DNA from: Hyphomicrobiales bacterium
GTDB taxonomy: Bacteria; Pseudomonadota; Alphaproteobacteria; Rhizobiales; Rhizobiaceae
Reading direction: 5' to 3'
DNA length: 64,000 bases
Assembly: GCA_900472675.1 (NCBI GenBank)
Contig: UCJA01000031.1
Location: 1-64,000, forward strand
Part shown: positions 9,058 through 18,022 of the stretch, piece after piece
Position numbering within the stretch: the first letter of the stretch is position 1
Layout of the letters: each line of letters opens with the position of its first letter
The notes under the pieces: model-generated
The model's database searches: none
What the model saw: the letters and a program-made list of their open reading frames with translations, nothing else
What the model was told of the DNA's origin: nothing
Program-made: the position numbers and the translations under genes

Positions 9058-11304
9058 ATGGAGACGACGCCTGTCCGCATCCTGTTCGTCTTCGCCTGGC
9101 TGGTTGTCGGTGGAGAGGAAACCGAAGTCCGGCTGCTGGCCCAGAACCTCGACCGCAAGCGCTATCGCATCGATGTGGTCGCCTGCTTCCGCAAGCCCGG
9201 CATGCCCGAGCAGACGCATGAACAGCTGCGGGCACTGGCGGTCGACGTCGATACGACGCCCTATGAACTGTCGTTCGAGGATACGGTCAGCTACTTGGCC
9301 GGCAAGATCCCCGGTTATGACGTCGTCGTATCGTGCCAGAACGTCGCGGACGTCTACCCGGCGCTGGAACGTCTCCATCTTCGCCCGCCGCTGATCGAAC
9401 ACGGGGGGCTTGTGTCCGAGGCCCTTGCCGGACCGAAGCACCATACGAACCGCTATGTCGGCGTTTGCCAGTCGATCCGCGATGCGGCAGCCTCTGTCAT
9501 GCCGGGGCGGGAGCATCTGGCGATCGAAATCCCCTCGATGGTGGACCTTTCCGCCTTCGACCCGCTGCATCGCTATTCGGCGCGGGCAGCACTCAGGATC
9601 ACCGACGATCAGGTCCTGATCGGTTGGGTTGGAAGGCTCGACCCCAAGAAGAACGTCGAGGACTTCATCGAGGCAGCGGCGCTCGTGCACGCCACGCATC
9701 AGAATGCCCGGTTTGTCGTCGTCGGCGGGCCGGATGCCTTCATGCCGGACTATGCGCTGCGGTTGAAGGAACTCTCCGTCCAGCGCGGTCTGAAGGACGT
9801 TCTGCAATTCCTTGGCGACTGCAAGGATGTGGAGGCGCTTCTGTCGGCCTTCGATATCTTTGCCTGGCTGTCGCGCGGCGAAGGCATGCCGCATGTCATC
9901 GCCGAAGCGGGGGCCGCCTCACTCCCGGTCATCGCGACGCGGGACAATGGCGCCCTGCAGCAAATCGAGGACGGGGTGTCCGGGCTCTTCGTGCCCTTCA
10001 ACGATCCCGCATCCGTTGCAGACCAGATGCGCGGGCTGATCGCCTCGCCGGAGCGTCGGCGTGCGCTTGGGTCCGCGCTGCGGCAAAAGGTCGAGACCGA
10101 GTATTCGGTCGAGGCCGTGATGCCGCAGTGGCAGCGGCTGTTCGACGAGGTCATCCGGGAGCGCAAAGCGGCAGGGCCGACCGGCCTGTTCAAGTCTTTC
10201 GTCCAGGGCGGCTTCGAGTGCTCGACCCATCGGCTTCGTCCGAGGGAAGGGGAGACGCTCGGCCGTCGCCTCGACATGATCGATGCCATCGGCCACGATA
10301 CGCATGCCGCCCAGGATTATCGCCAGCTCGCCGGCCTCGGCATCCGCACGGTTCGGGACGGCTTTCGCTGGCACCTGATCGACCAGCCGGGCGGCTATGA
10401 CTGGTCGAGCATCCGTCCCATGCTGCGGGCCGCTTCCGATACGGGAACGCAGGTGATCTGGGACCTGCTGCATTACGGTTGGCCGGACGGTCTCGACATC
10501 TGGTCGCCCGGGTTCGTTGAGCGCTTCGCCAACTACGCCGCAGCCTGCGCAAGGCTGGTGCGCGAGGAAAGCGACGAGGTGCCGTTCTACTGTCCCGTCA
10601 ACGAGGTCTCCTTCTTCTCCTGGGGTGGCGGTGATGCCGGCTACCTCAATCCCTTCGCCAATGGCCGCGGGTTCGAGCTGAAGGTGCAACTGGCACGGGC
10701 CGCCATCGCCGCCATGGATGCGATCCTCAATGTTGATCCCCGCGCCCGCTTTGTCCACTGCGATCCGGTCATCAACGTCATCACCGAACCCACGCGGCCC
10801 TGGGAAGCGGGGTCCGCGGAAGGCCACCGCCAGTCTCAGTTCCAGGGATGGGATCTGATCGCCGGCCGCATGTGGCCGCAGATCGGCGGCGATGCCCGCT
10901 ATCTCGATATCATCGGGGTGAACTACTACTTCAACAACCAGTGGATCCATGGTGGCCCGCCCATCGATATCGGCCATGCGCTGTACAAGCCGCTGAGCAA
11001 GATCCTGACCGAGACCTATGCGCGCTACGGTCGCCCCATGCTGATCGCCGAAACGGGGATCGAGAACGAGCGCCGCGCATCCTGGTTCGAGTATGTCTCG
11101 CAACAGGCGAACCTGGCGATTGCGGCCGGCGTTCCGCTCGAAGGCATCTGCCTCTACCCGATCGTCTGCCATCCTGGCTGGGATGACGAGAGAGCCTGCC
11201 AGAACGGCTTGCTGTCGGCATCCGTGGGACCCTTGGGCCGGGATGTCTACGAGCCGCTCTCGCAGGTTCTGCAGCGTCAAGCCGGCGACACGCTCCGGGT
11301 TTGA
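9058..11304 (+). CDS. Fusion of GT4 glycosyltransferase with GH1-like glycoside hydrolase domain
   Basis: 748 aa from ATG 9058 (a GTG at 9052 overlaps the upstream stop). Residues 1-375 are a GT4 transferase with strand VLIGWVGRLDPKKNVEDF and donor motif E275-x7-E283. Residues about 378-740 look like a clan-A TIM-barrel glycosidase: FRWHLID early in the barrel, the acid/base site CPVNE with E516, and the nucleophile site LIAETG with E665. Both catalytic Glu are present, so the barrel may be active. No export signal, so transferase and hydrolase modules share the cytosol. Last gene of the four-gene set, coupled to the gene before it. The barrel may trim, transglycosylate or simply bind the glycan. 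Confidence 0.8.
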   Translation: METTPVRILFVFAWLVVGGEETEVRLLAQNLDRKRYRIDVVACFRKPGMPEQTHEQLRALAVDVDTTPYELSFEDTVSYLAGKIPGYDVVVSCQNVADVYPALERLHLRPPLIEHGGLVSEALAGPKHHTNRYVGVCQSIRDAAASVMPGREHLAIEIPSMVDLSAFDPLHRYSARAALRITDDQVLIGWVGRLDPKKNVEDFIEAAALVHATHQNARFVVVGGPDAFMPDYALRLKELSVQRGLKDVLQFLGDCKDVEALLSAFDIFAWLSRGEGMPHVIAEAGAASLPVIATRDNGALQQIEDGVSGLFVPFNDPASVADQMRGLIASPERRRALGSALRQKVETEYSVEAVMPQWQRLFDEVIRERKAAGPTGLFKSFVQGGFECSTHRLRPREGETLGRRLDMIDAIGHDTHAAQDYRQLAGLGIRTVRDGFRWHLIDQPGGYDWSSIRPMLRAASDTGTQVIWDLLHYGWPDGLDIWSPGFVERFANYAAACARLVREESDEVPFYCPVNEVSFFSWGGGDAGYLNPFANGRGFELKVQLARAAIAAMDAILNVDPRARFVHCDPVINVITEPTRPWEAGSAEGHRQSQFQGWDLIAGRMWPQIGGDARYLDIIGVNYYFNNQWIHGGPPIDIGHALYKPLSKILTETYARYGRPMLIAETGIENERRASWFEYVSQQANLAIAAGVPLEGICLYPIVCHPGWDDERACQNGLLSASVGPLGRDVYEPLSQVLQRQAGDTLRV

Positions 11305-11358
11305 GGAGGCGATGGGGAGGAATAGCCCCGCCGCCGCCAGCGGTGTCGCCGAGGTGCT

Positions 11359-12348
11359 TCACGCAACCGGAACGATGATGCGCCCACGCACCTGTCCGGC
11401 CAGGATCCGGCGGGCTGCCTCGGGCAATCCTTGAAGTCCGACTTCCTCGACAAGGTCTCCGTAAGCTCCGATATCGAAGGATTGGGAGATGCGCGACCAG
11501 GCGGCCACACGCGCTGCGTAGGGCTGCATCACGCTGTCGATGCCGCTCAACGTCACGCCTCGCAAAATGAAGGGCAGGACATTCGTTTCAAGTTTGATCC
11601 CTGCGGCATTGCCGACTGCGGCAACGGCTCCGCCGTATTTCACCTGTCTGAGGGCTTTTCCGAGGATCCGGTCACCGACGGTGTCGATCACCGCCGCCCA
11701 GCGGGCAGACTCCAGCGGCTTGTCCGGCTCGGCGAGAAACGCGTCGCGCGGTAGGACCGCCGTACTGCCGAGTGATATGAGCCTTTCTGCATGCTCCGAG
11801 CGCCCCGACAGCGCCGTCGCCTTGTACCCCAGACGCGCCAGAAGCGAGATGGCGATGGAGCCAACCCCGCCCGCAGCACCCGTCACCAGCACCTCGCCGG
11901 CGTCGGGGTGAAGGCCGAGCTTTTCAAGCCGGTCGATGGCCAGCATGGCCGTCAGACCTGCCGTCCCGATAATCATGGCGGCGCGGGTCGAAAGGCCTTC
12001 GGGGAGTGGCACCAGCCAGTCGCCATTGACGCGCGCCCGCTGGCTGTATCCGCCCCAATGCGTTTCGCCCACCCGCCAGCCTGTCAGGACCACCCTGTCG
12101 CCGGGCTTGTACCGCGTGTCCTGGCTGTCTCGCACGATACCGGCAAAGTCGATGCCGGCGACGTGCGGGTAGGTGCGCACAAGACCGCCCGCCCCAGTGA
12201 GGCACAGACCATCCTTGTAGTTAAGCCCTGCCCACTCGACGTCGACGGTGACAGTGCCTTCGGGAAGCCGGGCATCGTCCAGCATTTCGACTGCCGAGGT
12301 CACCTTGCCGTCTTCGCCGCGATGGGTCACGAGCGCCTGATAAGTCAT
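11359..12348 (-). CDS. acuI: MDR-family oxidoreductase, YhdH/AcuI type (acrylyl-CoA reductase-like)
   Basis: 329 aa; ATG at 12348 has AGGAGAGGTG directly upstream. Family landmarks are MTYQALV at the N-terminus, the substrate strand LNYKDGLCLTG, and the NADPH site VTGAAGGVGSIAISLLARLG. There are no zinc ligands, as expected for the YhdH/YhfP/AcuI group (usual length 325-330). Members reduce acrylyl-CoA or related enoyl-CoA compounds. It is the last gene of the minus-strand unit with the ABC importer and the MLE-type enzyme, 70 bases after the ATPase gene, so it may remove an unsaturated CoA intermediate or toxic enal. Exact substrate inferred only from the family. Confidence 0.8.
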   Translation of the reverse strand: MTYQALVTHRGEDGKVTSAVEMLDDARLPEGTVTVDVEWAGLNYKDGLCLTGAGGLVRTYPHVAGIDFAGIVRDSQDTRYKPGDRVVLTGWRVGETHWGGYSQRARVNGDWLVPLPEGLSTRAAMIIGTAGLTAMLAIDRLEKLGLHPDAGEVLVTGAAGGVGSIAISLLARLGYKATALSGRSEHAERLISLGSTAVLPRDAFLAEPDKPLESARWAAVIDTVGDRILGKALRQVKYGGAVAAVGNAAGIKLETNVLPFILRGVTLSGIDSVMQPYAARVAAWSRISQSFDIGAYGDLVEEVGLQGLPEAARRILAGQVRGRIIVPVA

Positions 12349-12418
12349 CACACCTCTCCTTCGATCATTGTCGGATGCAGCGCTCCTCACTCCGTTACAT
12401 GTCTCGCCGGAACGGGCG

Positions 12419-14287
12419 CTAGACCCTCCAGTTGTCGTCCCAGACCTGCACCATGTGCCCCGGCGATATTTCCCGATACTCCCGCAAAGGCGGTTGATAA
12501 TCCACCGGGCGAACGGGGCTCTTGATCTCGTCGCTGTTGACCGGTCGCAGCTGTTTGCGGCGCGCCGGATCGGGTATCGGAACGGCTGCCATCAAGCGCC
12601 TCGTATAGGGATGCTGCGGGTTGCCGAAAACGGCAGCAACCGGCCCCTTCTCGACGATCTCACCCAGGTACATCACCGCCACCTGATGGCTGATCCTTTC
12701 GACGACCGCCATATCGTGGGAGATGAACAGGTAGGAGAGACCGAACTGCTCCTGCAGGTCCATCATCAGATTGACGACCTGCGCCTTGATCGTCACGTCG
12801 AGTGCCGAGACGCATTCGTCGGCGACGATAATTTTTGGCTCGAGCGACAGGGCCCTGGCGATGCAGATGCGCTGCCTCTGGCCGCCGGAGAACTGCGAAG
12901 GGTAGCGGCTTGCCATCTCGGCGCTCAGCCCCACCCGCTCCAGAAGATCCATGGACTTGTCGCGCGCCTGTGCTCTGGTACCGAGCTTATGGGTCAGGAA
13001 AGGTTCGGCGATGGCGTCACCCACCTTGATGCGCGGGTTGAGGCTGGCGTAGGGATCCTGGAAAATCATCTGGATGTGCCGGCGCATGTCGCGCAGGCGG
13101 TGCTTGTCCAGTGACCGTATGTCGGCCCCCTCGATGCTGACCTCGCCGCTCTGCGGTTCGATCAGTCGCATGATAGCGCGGCCCGTTGTCGATTTCCCGC
13201 AACCGGATTCCCCGACCAGCGACAGGGTCTCGCCGGCCCTGATGTCGAAGCTGACGTTCTCGACGGCATGCACCCGCCCCGATGGTTTTGAGAGGAAGCC
13301 ATTCGAGATATCGAACCGTTTGACGAGGTCCTTGACCCGCAGCACCGGCTCACCCTCGCGGCGAACCGTGTCAGGCCTTTCCTGGCGGACAACCAGCGTT
13401 CCCGTGGCGCGGTCGAGAATGGGGAAATGCTGTGGGCCGTTTTCGCTGCCTTGTCCCAGCTTTGGCACCGCCGCAATCAGGGCTCGGGTATAGGGGCTTT
13501 GAGCCCTTTCAAAGATCACCTCCGTATCATCGGACTCCACGGCTCGACCATCCAGCATCACCACCGTGCGGTCGGCGACTTCGGCCACCACGCCCATGTC
13601 GTGTGTGATGAAGAGAACGCCCATGCTCTCTTCCTTCTGTAACTGCTTGATCAACTGCAGGATCTGCGCCTGGATGGTGACGTCGAGCGCGGTCGTCGGT
13701 TCGTCGGCGATGAGCAGCTTCGGCTTGCACGCCAGCGCAATCGCGATCATCACCCGCTGACGCATGCCGCCCGAAAGAACCAGAGGAAGATCCTTCATGC
13801 GCGAGGCCGCCGCAGGAATGCGGACCCGGTCGAGAAGGCGCACCGCCTCCTTCATGGCCGCCTGTCCGTCATACTCGCCATGAATGGTCAGGGCTTCGGC
13901 AATTTGCTGCCCGACGGTCTGCAACGGATTGAGGCTCGTCATCGCTTCCTGAAAGATCATCCCGATCTGGCGCCCGCGGACCATGCGCATGTCGGCGGCG
14001 CTGAGGTCCAGCAGCTCGCGCCCGGCCAGCTTTACCGAGCCTTCGACCCGGCTCATCTCAGGATCGAGCAGGCGCATGATGGAGAGGGCCGTCACCGATT
14101 TGCCGGAGCCCGATTCCCCCACCACTGCCAGCGTTTCCTCGGCCCCGATGCTGAAATCGATGCCCTTGACGATCTGCACCCACCCTCGCGGCGTGAGGAA
14201 CGAGGTCTTCAGGTCGCGCACCGACAAGACCGGTTCGGGCTCAGGCGCGGAGACGATCGGTTGCGCAAGACTGCTCATGGCTGTCAT
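12419..14287 (-). CDS. ABC transporter ATP-binding protein, fused DppD-DppF type
   Basis: 622 aa holding two complete ATPase modules of the peptide/nickel/opine importer family. Module 1: Walker A GESGSGKS 57-64, LSGG 171-174, Walker B LLIADEP 191-197. Module 2: Walker A GESGCGKS 359-366, followed by its own SGGQRQR and Walker B. Each module ends with the oligopeptide-type C-terminal extension (PYTRALIAAVP; PYTRRLMAAVP). Start ATG 14287 with AGGAGG upstream. It powers the two permeases encoded just upstream; the fusion replaces the usual two genes, as in GsiA-like transporters. Confidence 0.93.
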   Translation of the reverse strand: MTAMSSLAQPIVSAPEPEPVLSVRDLKTSFLTPRGWVQIVKGIDFSIGAEETLAVVGESGSGKSVTALSIMRLLDPEMSRVEGSVKLAGRELLDLSAADMRMVRGRQIGMIFQEAMTSLNPLQTVGQQIAEALTIHGEYDGQAAMKEAVRLLDRVRIPAAASRMKDLPLVLSGGMRQRVMIAIALACKPKLLIADEPTTALDVTIQAQILQLIKQLQKEESMGVLFITHDMGVVAEVADRTVVMLDGRAVESDDTEVIFERAQSPYTRALIAAVPKLGQGSENGPQHFPILDRATGTLVVRQERPDTVRREGEPVLRVKDLVKRFDISNGFLSKPSGRVHAVENVSFDIRAGETLSLVGESGCGKSTTGRAIMRLIEPQSGEVSIEGADIRSLDKHRLRDMRRHIQMIFQDPYASLNPRIKVGDAIAEPFLTHKLGTRAQARDKSMDLLERVGLSAEMASRYPSQFSGGQRQRICIARALSLEPKIIVADECVSALDVTIKAQVVNLMMDLQEQFGLSYLFISHDMAVVERISHQVAVMYLGEIVEKGPVAAVFGNPQHPYTRRLMAAVPIPDPARRKQLRPVNSDEIKSPVRPVDYQPPLREYREISPGHMVQVWDDNWRV

Positions 14288-14296
14288 CCCGTCCTC

Positions 14297-15181
14297 CTAG
14301 CGTGCTGTCGATGGGTCGAGTGCGTCGCGGATTGCGTCGCCGACCAGATTGAAGGAGAGCACCACGAGCGTGATGGCGATGCCGGCGCCGATGATCGGCC
14401 AGGGCGAACCGAACACGCTGTTCAGTCCATCCCGGATGATGTTGCCCCAGCTCGGATCGGGTGCGCGGGTGCCGATGCCGAGAAAGCTCAGCGAGGCTTC
14501 GATGCGGATGGCGGAGGCGACCCATAGCGTCATCAGCGCAACGATGGGCGCCATGATGTTCGGGATGACGTGTCGGATGATGATGGCGGGCGTCCGCACA
14601 CCGACGGCAATGGCGGCTTCGACATAGGGTTCCTGCTTCACCGACATCGTCTGTGCCCGCGCCACTCGGGCGAAGCCGGGAATGAAGGCCACTGTGATGA
14701 CGGCAATGATGTTCCAGAACCCGCCTCCAAGAACGGCGGCAATCAGGATGGCCAGCAGCAGTTCGGGAAAGGCCAGCAACAGGTCGATGAGCCGCGAGAT
14801 GATCCGATCGGCAATGCCGCCGAAATACCCCGCAATCACCCCCAGCATCGTACCGAAGAAGGCCGCCAGAACTGGAGAGATAAAGCCGAAGAGCAACGAG
14901 TTGCGAGAGCCGTAGATCAGCCGGCTCAACACGTCTCGCCCGAACTGGTCGGTGCCGAGCCAGTTGGCCTGGCTGGGTAACTTGTTGATCTTGATGATCG
15001 ACTGGGCCAGCGGATCATAGGGCGCAAGCCAGGGCGCCAGGATCGCCACCACGACGAAGATCACGATCATGACGCTGGCGAGGGCCGTCTCGGGCCGACC
15101 GAAGAGGATCTTCCGCGCCTTTGTGAAGGTGCCGGGCTCTACGGGCGCGCTGTTGTGCATTTCCTGTGTGATGACAGACAT
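14297..15181 (-). CDS. ABC transporter permease, DppC family
   Basis: 294 aa inner-membrane permease of the dipeptide/opine/nickel importer class. N-terminal cytosolic arm, first helix at about residues 37-55, then a long periplasmic loop with the typical DppC sequence WLGTDQFGRDVLSRLIYG. Five further helices follow, and the coupling EAA-type loop reads YVEAAIAVGVRTPAIIIRHVIPN. It starts one base after the end of the DppB-like gene and ends nine bases before the ATPase gene, so the three are co-translated. Partner of the DppB-like permease. Confidence 0.93.
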   Translation of the reverse strand: MSVITQEMHNSAPVEPGTFTKARKILFGRPETALASVMIVIFVVVAILAPWLAPYDPLAQSIIKINKLPSQANWLGTDQFGRDVLSRLIYGSRNSLLFGFISPVLAAFFGTMLGVIAGYFGGIADRIISRLIDLLLAFPELLLAILIAAVLGGGFWNIIAVITVAFIPGFARVARAQTMSVKQEPYVEAAIAVGVRTPAIIIRHVIPNIMAPIVALMTLWVASAIRIEASLSFLGIGTRAPDPSWGNIIRDGLNSVFGSPWPIIGAGIAITLVVLSFNLVGDAIRDALDPSTAR

Positions 15182-15182
15182 C

Positions 15183-16118
15183 TTAGTTCACCCGTACGCG
15201 TGGATCGACGACGACGTAGACGAGGTCCATCATGAGATTGATGATCACCACGAAACCGGCAAACACCAGCACTCCGCCCTGGATCAGGGCGTAGTCACGC
15301 TGGGCGATCGCATCGATGAGAAGCCGGCCGATGCCCGGCCGGTTGAACACCAGCTCGACCGCCACAGACCCGGACAGTGTCGACAGGAGGCTGAGACCAA
15401 GGCCGGTGGAGATCGGCAGGAGTGCGTTTCGCAAGCCGTGCCGGTAGATGACCCTGCTTTCCTTTGCGCCCTTGGCGCGGGCAGTGCGCACATACTCCTT
15501 GCCGAGGACTTCAAGCAGGCTTGTCCGTGTCAGACGGCCGAGAAAGGCAGCTTTGACGAAGGCAAGGGTGAGGGCGGGAAGGAAAAGGTGATGCAGCCGG
15601 CTCATCAGGTCGGTTCCGGCACCACTGATGGGAAACCAGCCAAGATTGAGCGAGAAGGTGATGAGCAAAATCGCCCCGAGGAAGAAGTCGGGAATGGCGT
15701 AGCCGATCAGCGAAAAGATACGGACGCCGGTGTCCGGCCCCTTGTTGCGGTTGGTGCCGGCAAGGACACCGAGCGGAATGCCTGCGACAATGCCCATCAG
15801 CATGGCCGCAACGGTGAGCTCGATCGTGTAAGGAAGGTTTTTTGCGATCAGCGTCAGCACCGGCGTATTGGTCAGCAGCGAGCGCCCGAAATCAAGGGTC
15901 AGCACGCCGCCCAGGAATTGCAGATACTGCTGCCAGAGCGGCACATTGAGGCCCATACGTTCGCGAAATTCAGCCAGTTGCTCGGGCAGCGCGGAATCGC
16001 CAAGCGCCGCCAGGGCCGGATCGCCTGGCAGGATGCGCATCGCGATGAAGACGAGCGTCAGCACCAACCAAAGTGTCGGTATTGCGTCAGCCACTCGAAG
16101 AAGGATGTAGCGGGCCAT
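15183..16118 (-). CDS. ABC transporter permease, DppB family
   Basis: 311 aa from ATG 16118 (MARYILLRVADAIP), the point at which DppB-family proteins normally begin; a GTG at 16148 would add ten residues and neither has a strong ribosome site. Six hydrophobic segments, the family loop RILPGDPALAAL, and the coupling loop KEYVRTARAKGAKESRVIYRHGLRNALLP. Forms the channel with the DppC-like protein. The substrate-binding gene lies 57 bases upstream on the same strand. The transported solute is unknown but is probably the substrate of the neighbouring dehydratase or CoA enzymes. Confidence 0.92.
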   Translation of the reverse strand: MARYILLRVADAIPTLWLVLTLVFIAMRILPGDPALAALGDSALPEQLAEFRERMGLNVPLWQQYLQFLGGVLTLDFGRSLLTNTPVLTLIAKNLPYTIELTVAAMLMGIVAGIPLGVLAGTNRNKGPDTGVRIFSLIGYAIPDFFLGAILLITFSLNLGWFPISGAGTDLMSRLHHLFLPALTLAFVKAAFLGRLTRTSLLEVLGKEYVRTARAKGAKESRVIYRHGLRNALLPISTGLGLSLLSTLSGSVAVELVFNRPGIGRLLIDAIAQRDYALIQGGVLVFAGFVVIINLMMDLVYVVVDPRVRVN

Positions 16119-16175
16119 GCGGATCACCAGGTTGGGGACCTTCGCCACGGCGAAGGTCCCGGTTGCTAGAAAGGG

Positions 16176-17771
16176 CTAAGCCGTCTTGGTGGCGCGATGG
16201 AAACGCCACCGTGCGTAGCCGCTTTGCACCGGGTAGCCGAGGTCGACCCGCGCCGAACGAACCGCCGTGAAGCCGAGAGTGGAAAGACCAATCAAGGGCA
16301 GATCACGCAGCACCTGCAGCTCAATTTCCTTGCACAGCTTGAGGTAGGTCTCGTAGTCCGTGGCCTGAAGCGCAGCGCTGAGCTTGTCGTCGATCCCCGG
16401 CATGGCAACGCCGTAGTGGCTGTAATTGCCACCGCCCTTGCCGTCCGACTTCGCTTCCGAAGCCTTTGAAAGCTGCTGGAAGTAGATCTGCGTCGGGATC
16501 GGCGGATAGCTCGACGAATGCATCGCCAGAGTGTTTTGGTCAGACCGGTTCGCCGCATGATAGGCGGTGTGGTCCATCATCTTGAGGTTCATGTTGAAGC
16601 CGGCCAGCCGCAACTGCTCCTGCACGATCAGCATGGTCGAGGAATAGTCCTCGCGTTGGCTGCACAGCGCTTCAAAAGTGAGGCCGCTGGGGAAGCCGGC
16701 TTCGGCGAGCAGGGCCTTCGCCTTTTTCGGATCGTAGGGATATTGCAGGTCCGGCGGCAGGTCTTGCGTCTTGTACCCTGCCGGGAAGAAGTCCGGCTGC
16801 AGGCCGGCCATCGTGCCGCCCATCGGTGCCAGAGCCTGGGCCACCCCTGGTCGGTCAATGGCATGCATCAGCGCCTGGCGAACCTTCAGATTGTCGAAGG
16901 GCGCGCGCGTCAGGTTCACATGCAGCGTGTTGAACGACCCCGGCGAGGTCATGTCGATCTTGAGGGTTGGATCACGCTGGAGCATGGAATCGATCCAGCC
17001 CGGTGCGCGAACGGCCTCGATCATGTCGACATTGCCGGAAAGAAGCGCGAGCGTGCGGGCCGTGGTGTCGGCGATGTAGACGCATTCGACATTGGCGATC
17101 TTCGCTTTGTTGCTCCAATAGCCCTCGTGCCGCTTGAGCCGCATTCCGAAGCCGGGATCGAACTGCACCAATTCATATGGCCCAGTCCCAACCGCATCGG
17201 TGGCGAATGCCTCCGCTCCAATCTTCGCGTGCGCCTTCTTTGATACGATTGACGTGTTGTTGTTGAAGATCGAGGTCCCCAGCAGGTTCACATCGGGCTG
17301 CTTGAGCGTGATGGCGACTTCATAGGGACCCTTGGCAGTCACGCTCTCGATGTTGGAGAGGATGGTGCGGTTGGTTCCCTCCTTGATGGCGCGCTCGAAG
17401 GAAAACACCACGTCTTCGGACGTCATCTCGCCATAGCCGCGATGGAACTGGACGCCTTGGCGAAGCTTGAATGTCCACGACTTGGCATCGTCGGACTGCG
17501 TCCATTCCGTCGCCAGCGTTGGCAGGTATTCTTCTGGTTTCAGTGCGAACCGACCGTCATCCGGTCGTACCAGTTGCTCGTAGATCTGTTCGGTCGCCCA
17601 GTTGTCAGACCCCTGCGTTGTCAGGTTGGGGTCCGAATGCCGCGGGCCGCTCGCGGCGATGCCCATCCGCAGGGTGTTGACATCCTGCGCCTGCGCCGCG
17701 CCGATATTCACCGCGGATAATGCGGTGGTGGCCGCAGCCAACTCCAGAAAGTTGCGTCTCGTCAGAGCCAT
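16176..17771 (-). CDS. Tat-exported extracellular solute-binding protein, family 5
   Basis: 531 aa; ATG 17771 has GGGAGGAGGAG upstream and gives an N-terminus with a Tat-type signal TRRNFLELAAATTA and cleavage near AAQAQ. The mature part has family 5 features: KSWTFKLRQGVQFHRG, the strand YEVAITLKQP, and LKVRQALMHAIDRPGVAQAL. It captures the solute in the periplasm for the DppB/DppC/ATPase complex encoded downstream. Family members bind peptides, opines, nickel complexes or sugars, so the ligand is not predictable. A 251-base gap separates it from the MLE-type gene upstream. Confidence 0.92.
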   Translation of the reverse strand: MALTRRNFLELAAATTALSAVNIGAAQAQDVNTLRMGIAASGPRHSDPNLTTQGSDNWATEQIYEQLVRPDDGRFALKPEEYLPTLATEWTQSDDAKSWTFKLRQGVQFHRGYGEMTSEDVVFSFERAIKEGTNRTILSNIESVTAKGPYEVAITLKQPDVNLLGTSIFNNNTSIVSKKAHAKIGAEAFATDAVGTGPYELVQFDPGFGMRLKRHEGYWSNKAKIANVECVYIADTTARTLALLSGNVDMIEAVRAPGWIDSMLQRDPTLKIDMTSPGSFNTLHVNLTRAPFDNLKVRQALMHAIDRPGVAQALAPMGGTMAGLQPDFFPAGYKTQDLPPDLQYPYDPKKAKALLAEAGFPSGLTFEALCSQREDYSSTMLIVQEQLRLAGFNMNLKMMDHTAYHAANRSDQNTLAMHSSSYPPIPTQIYFQQLSKASEAKSDGKGGGNYSHYGVAMPGIDDKLSAALQATDYETYLKLCKEIELQVLRDLPLIGLSTLGFTAVRSARVDLGYPVQSGYARWRFHRATKTA

Positions 17772-17837
17772 GGGGTCTCCTCCTCCCAGCTTCTGTGATG
17801 AGGTCGGCCTCCTCGCCGGCACCATCACGGTTACGCC

Positions 17838-17996
17838 CTAATGGCGCGATGCAGTCTCCATTACGCGTCGCCGCGCTTCACCCGGCAGGCCCGGCCGATG
17901 CGCCCGTTGCGCGGATGCAATGTCCGAGAACTCCGGACGGCCGAACGCGATGCCGGTAGCGGCAGCTGCGGTCCAGTAGTGGCAGTTCGAAGTCAT
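17838..17996 (-). CDS. Possible 52-aa ORF or amidase-like remnant
   Basis: A short minus-strand frame beginning ATG at 17996 with a well-placed GAGGAA ribosome site, lying between the MLE-type gene and the solute-binding protein gene. The first residues (CHYWTAAAATGIAFGRPEF) loosely recall the start of amidase-family proteins, but the frame ends after 52 codons and no catalytic part follows. It may be a decayed gene start or a chance frame. The gap also contains a degenerate copy of the LacI-type operator at 17907-17920. Confidence 0.25.
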   Translation of the reverse strand: MTSNCHYWTAAAATGIAFGRPEFSDIASAQRAHRPGLPGEARRRVMETASRH

Positions 17997-18022
17997 GGCG
18001 TTCCTCACAAACGAAATTCTGG

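Noticed and set aside
6740..9235. 831-codon open frame on the minus strand
   Set aside because: It lies opposite the fused transferase/dehydrogenase gene, has no ribosome site and no protein-like motif; the plus-strand frame has clear domains. It is a GC-rich shadow frame.
9919..11280. 453-codon minus-strand open frame
   Set aside because: Antiparallel to the GT-glycosidase fusion, no recognisable motifs and no ribosome site.
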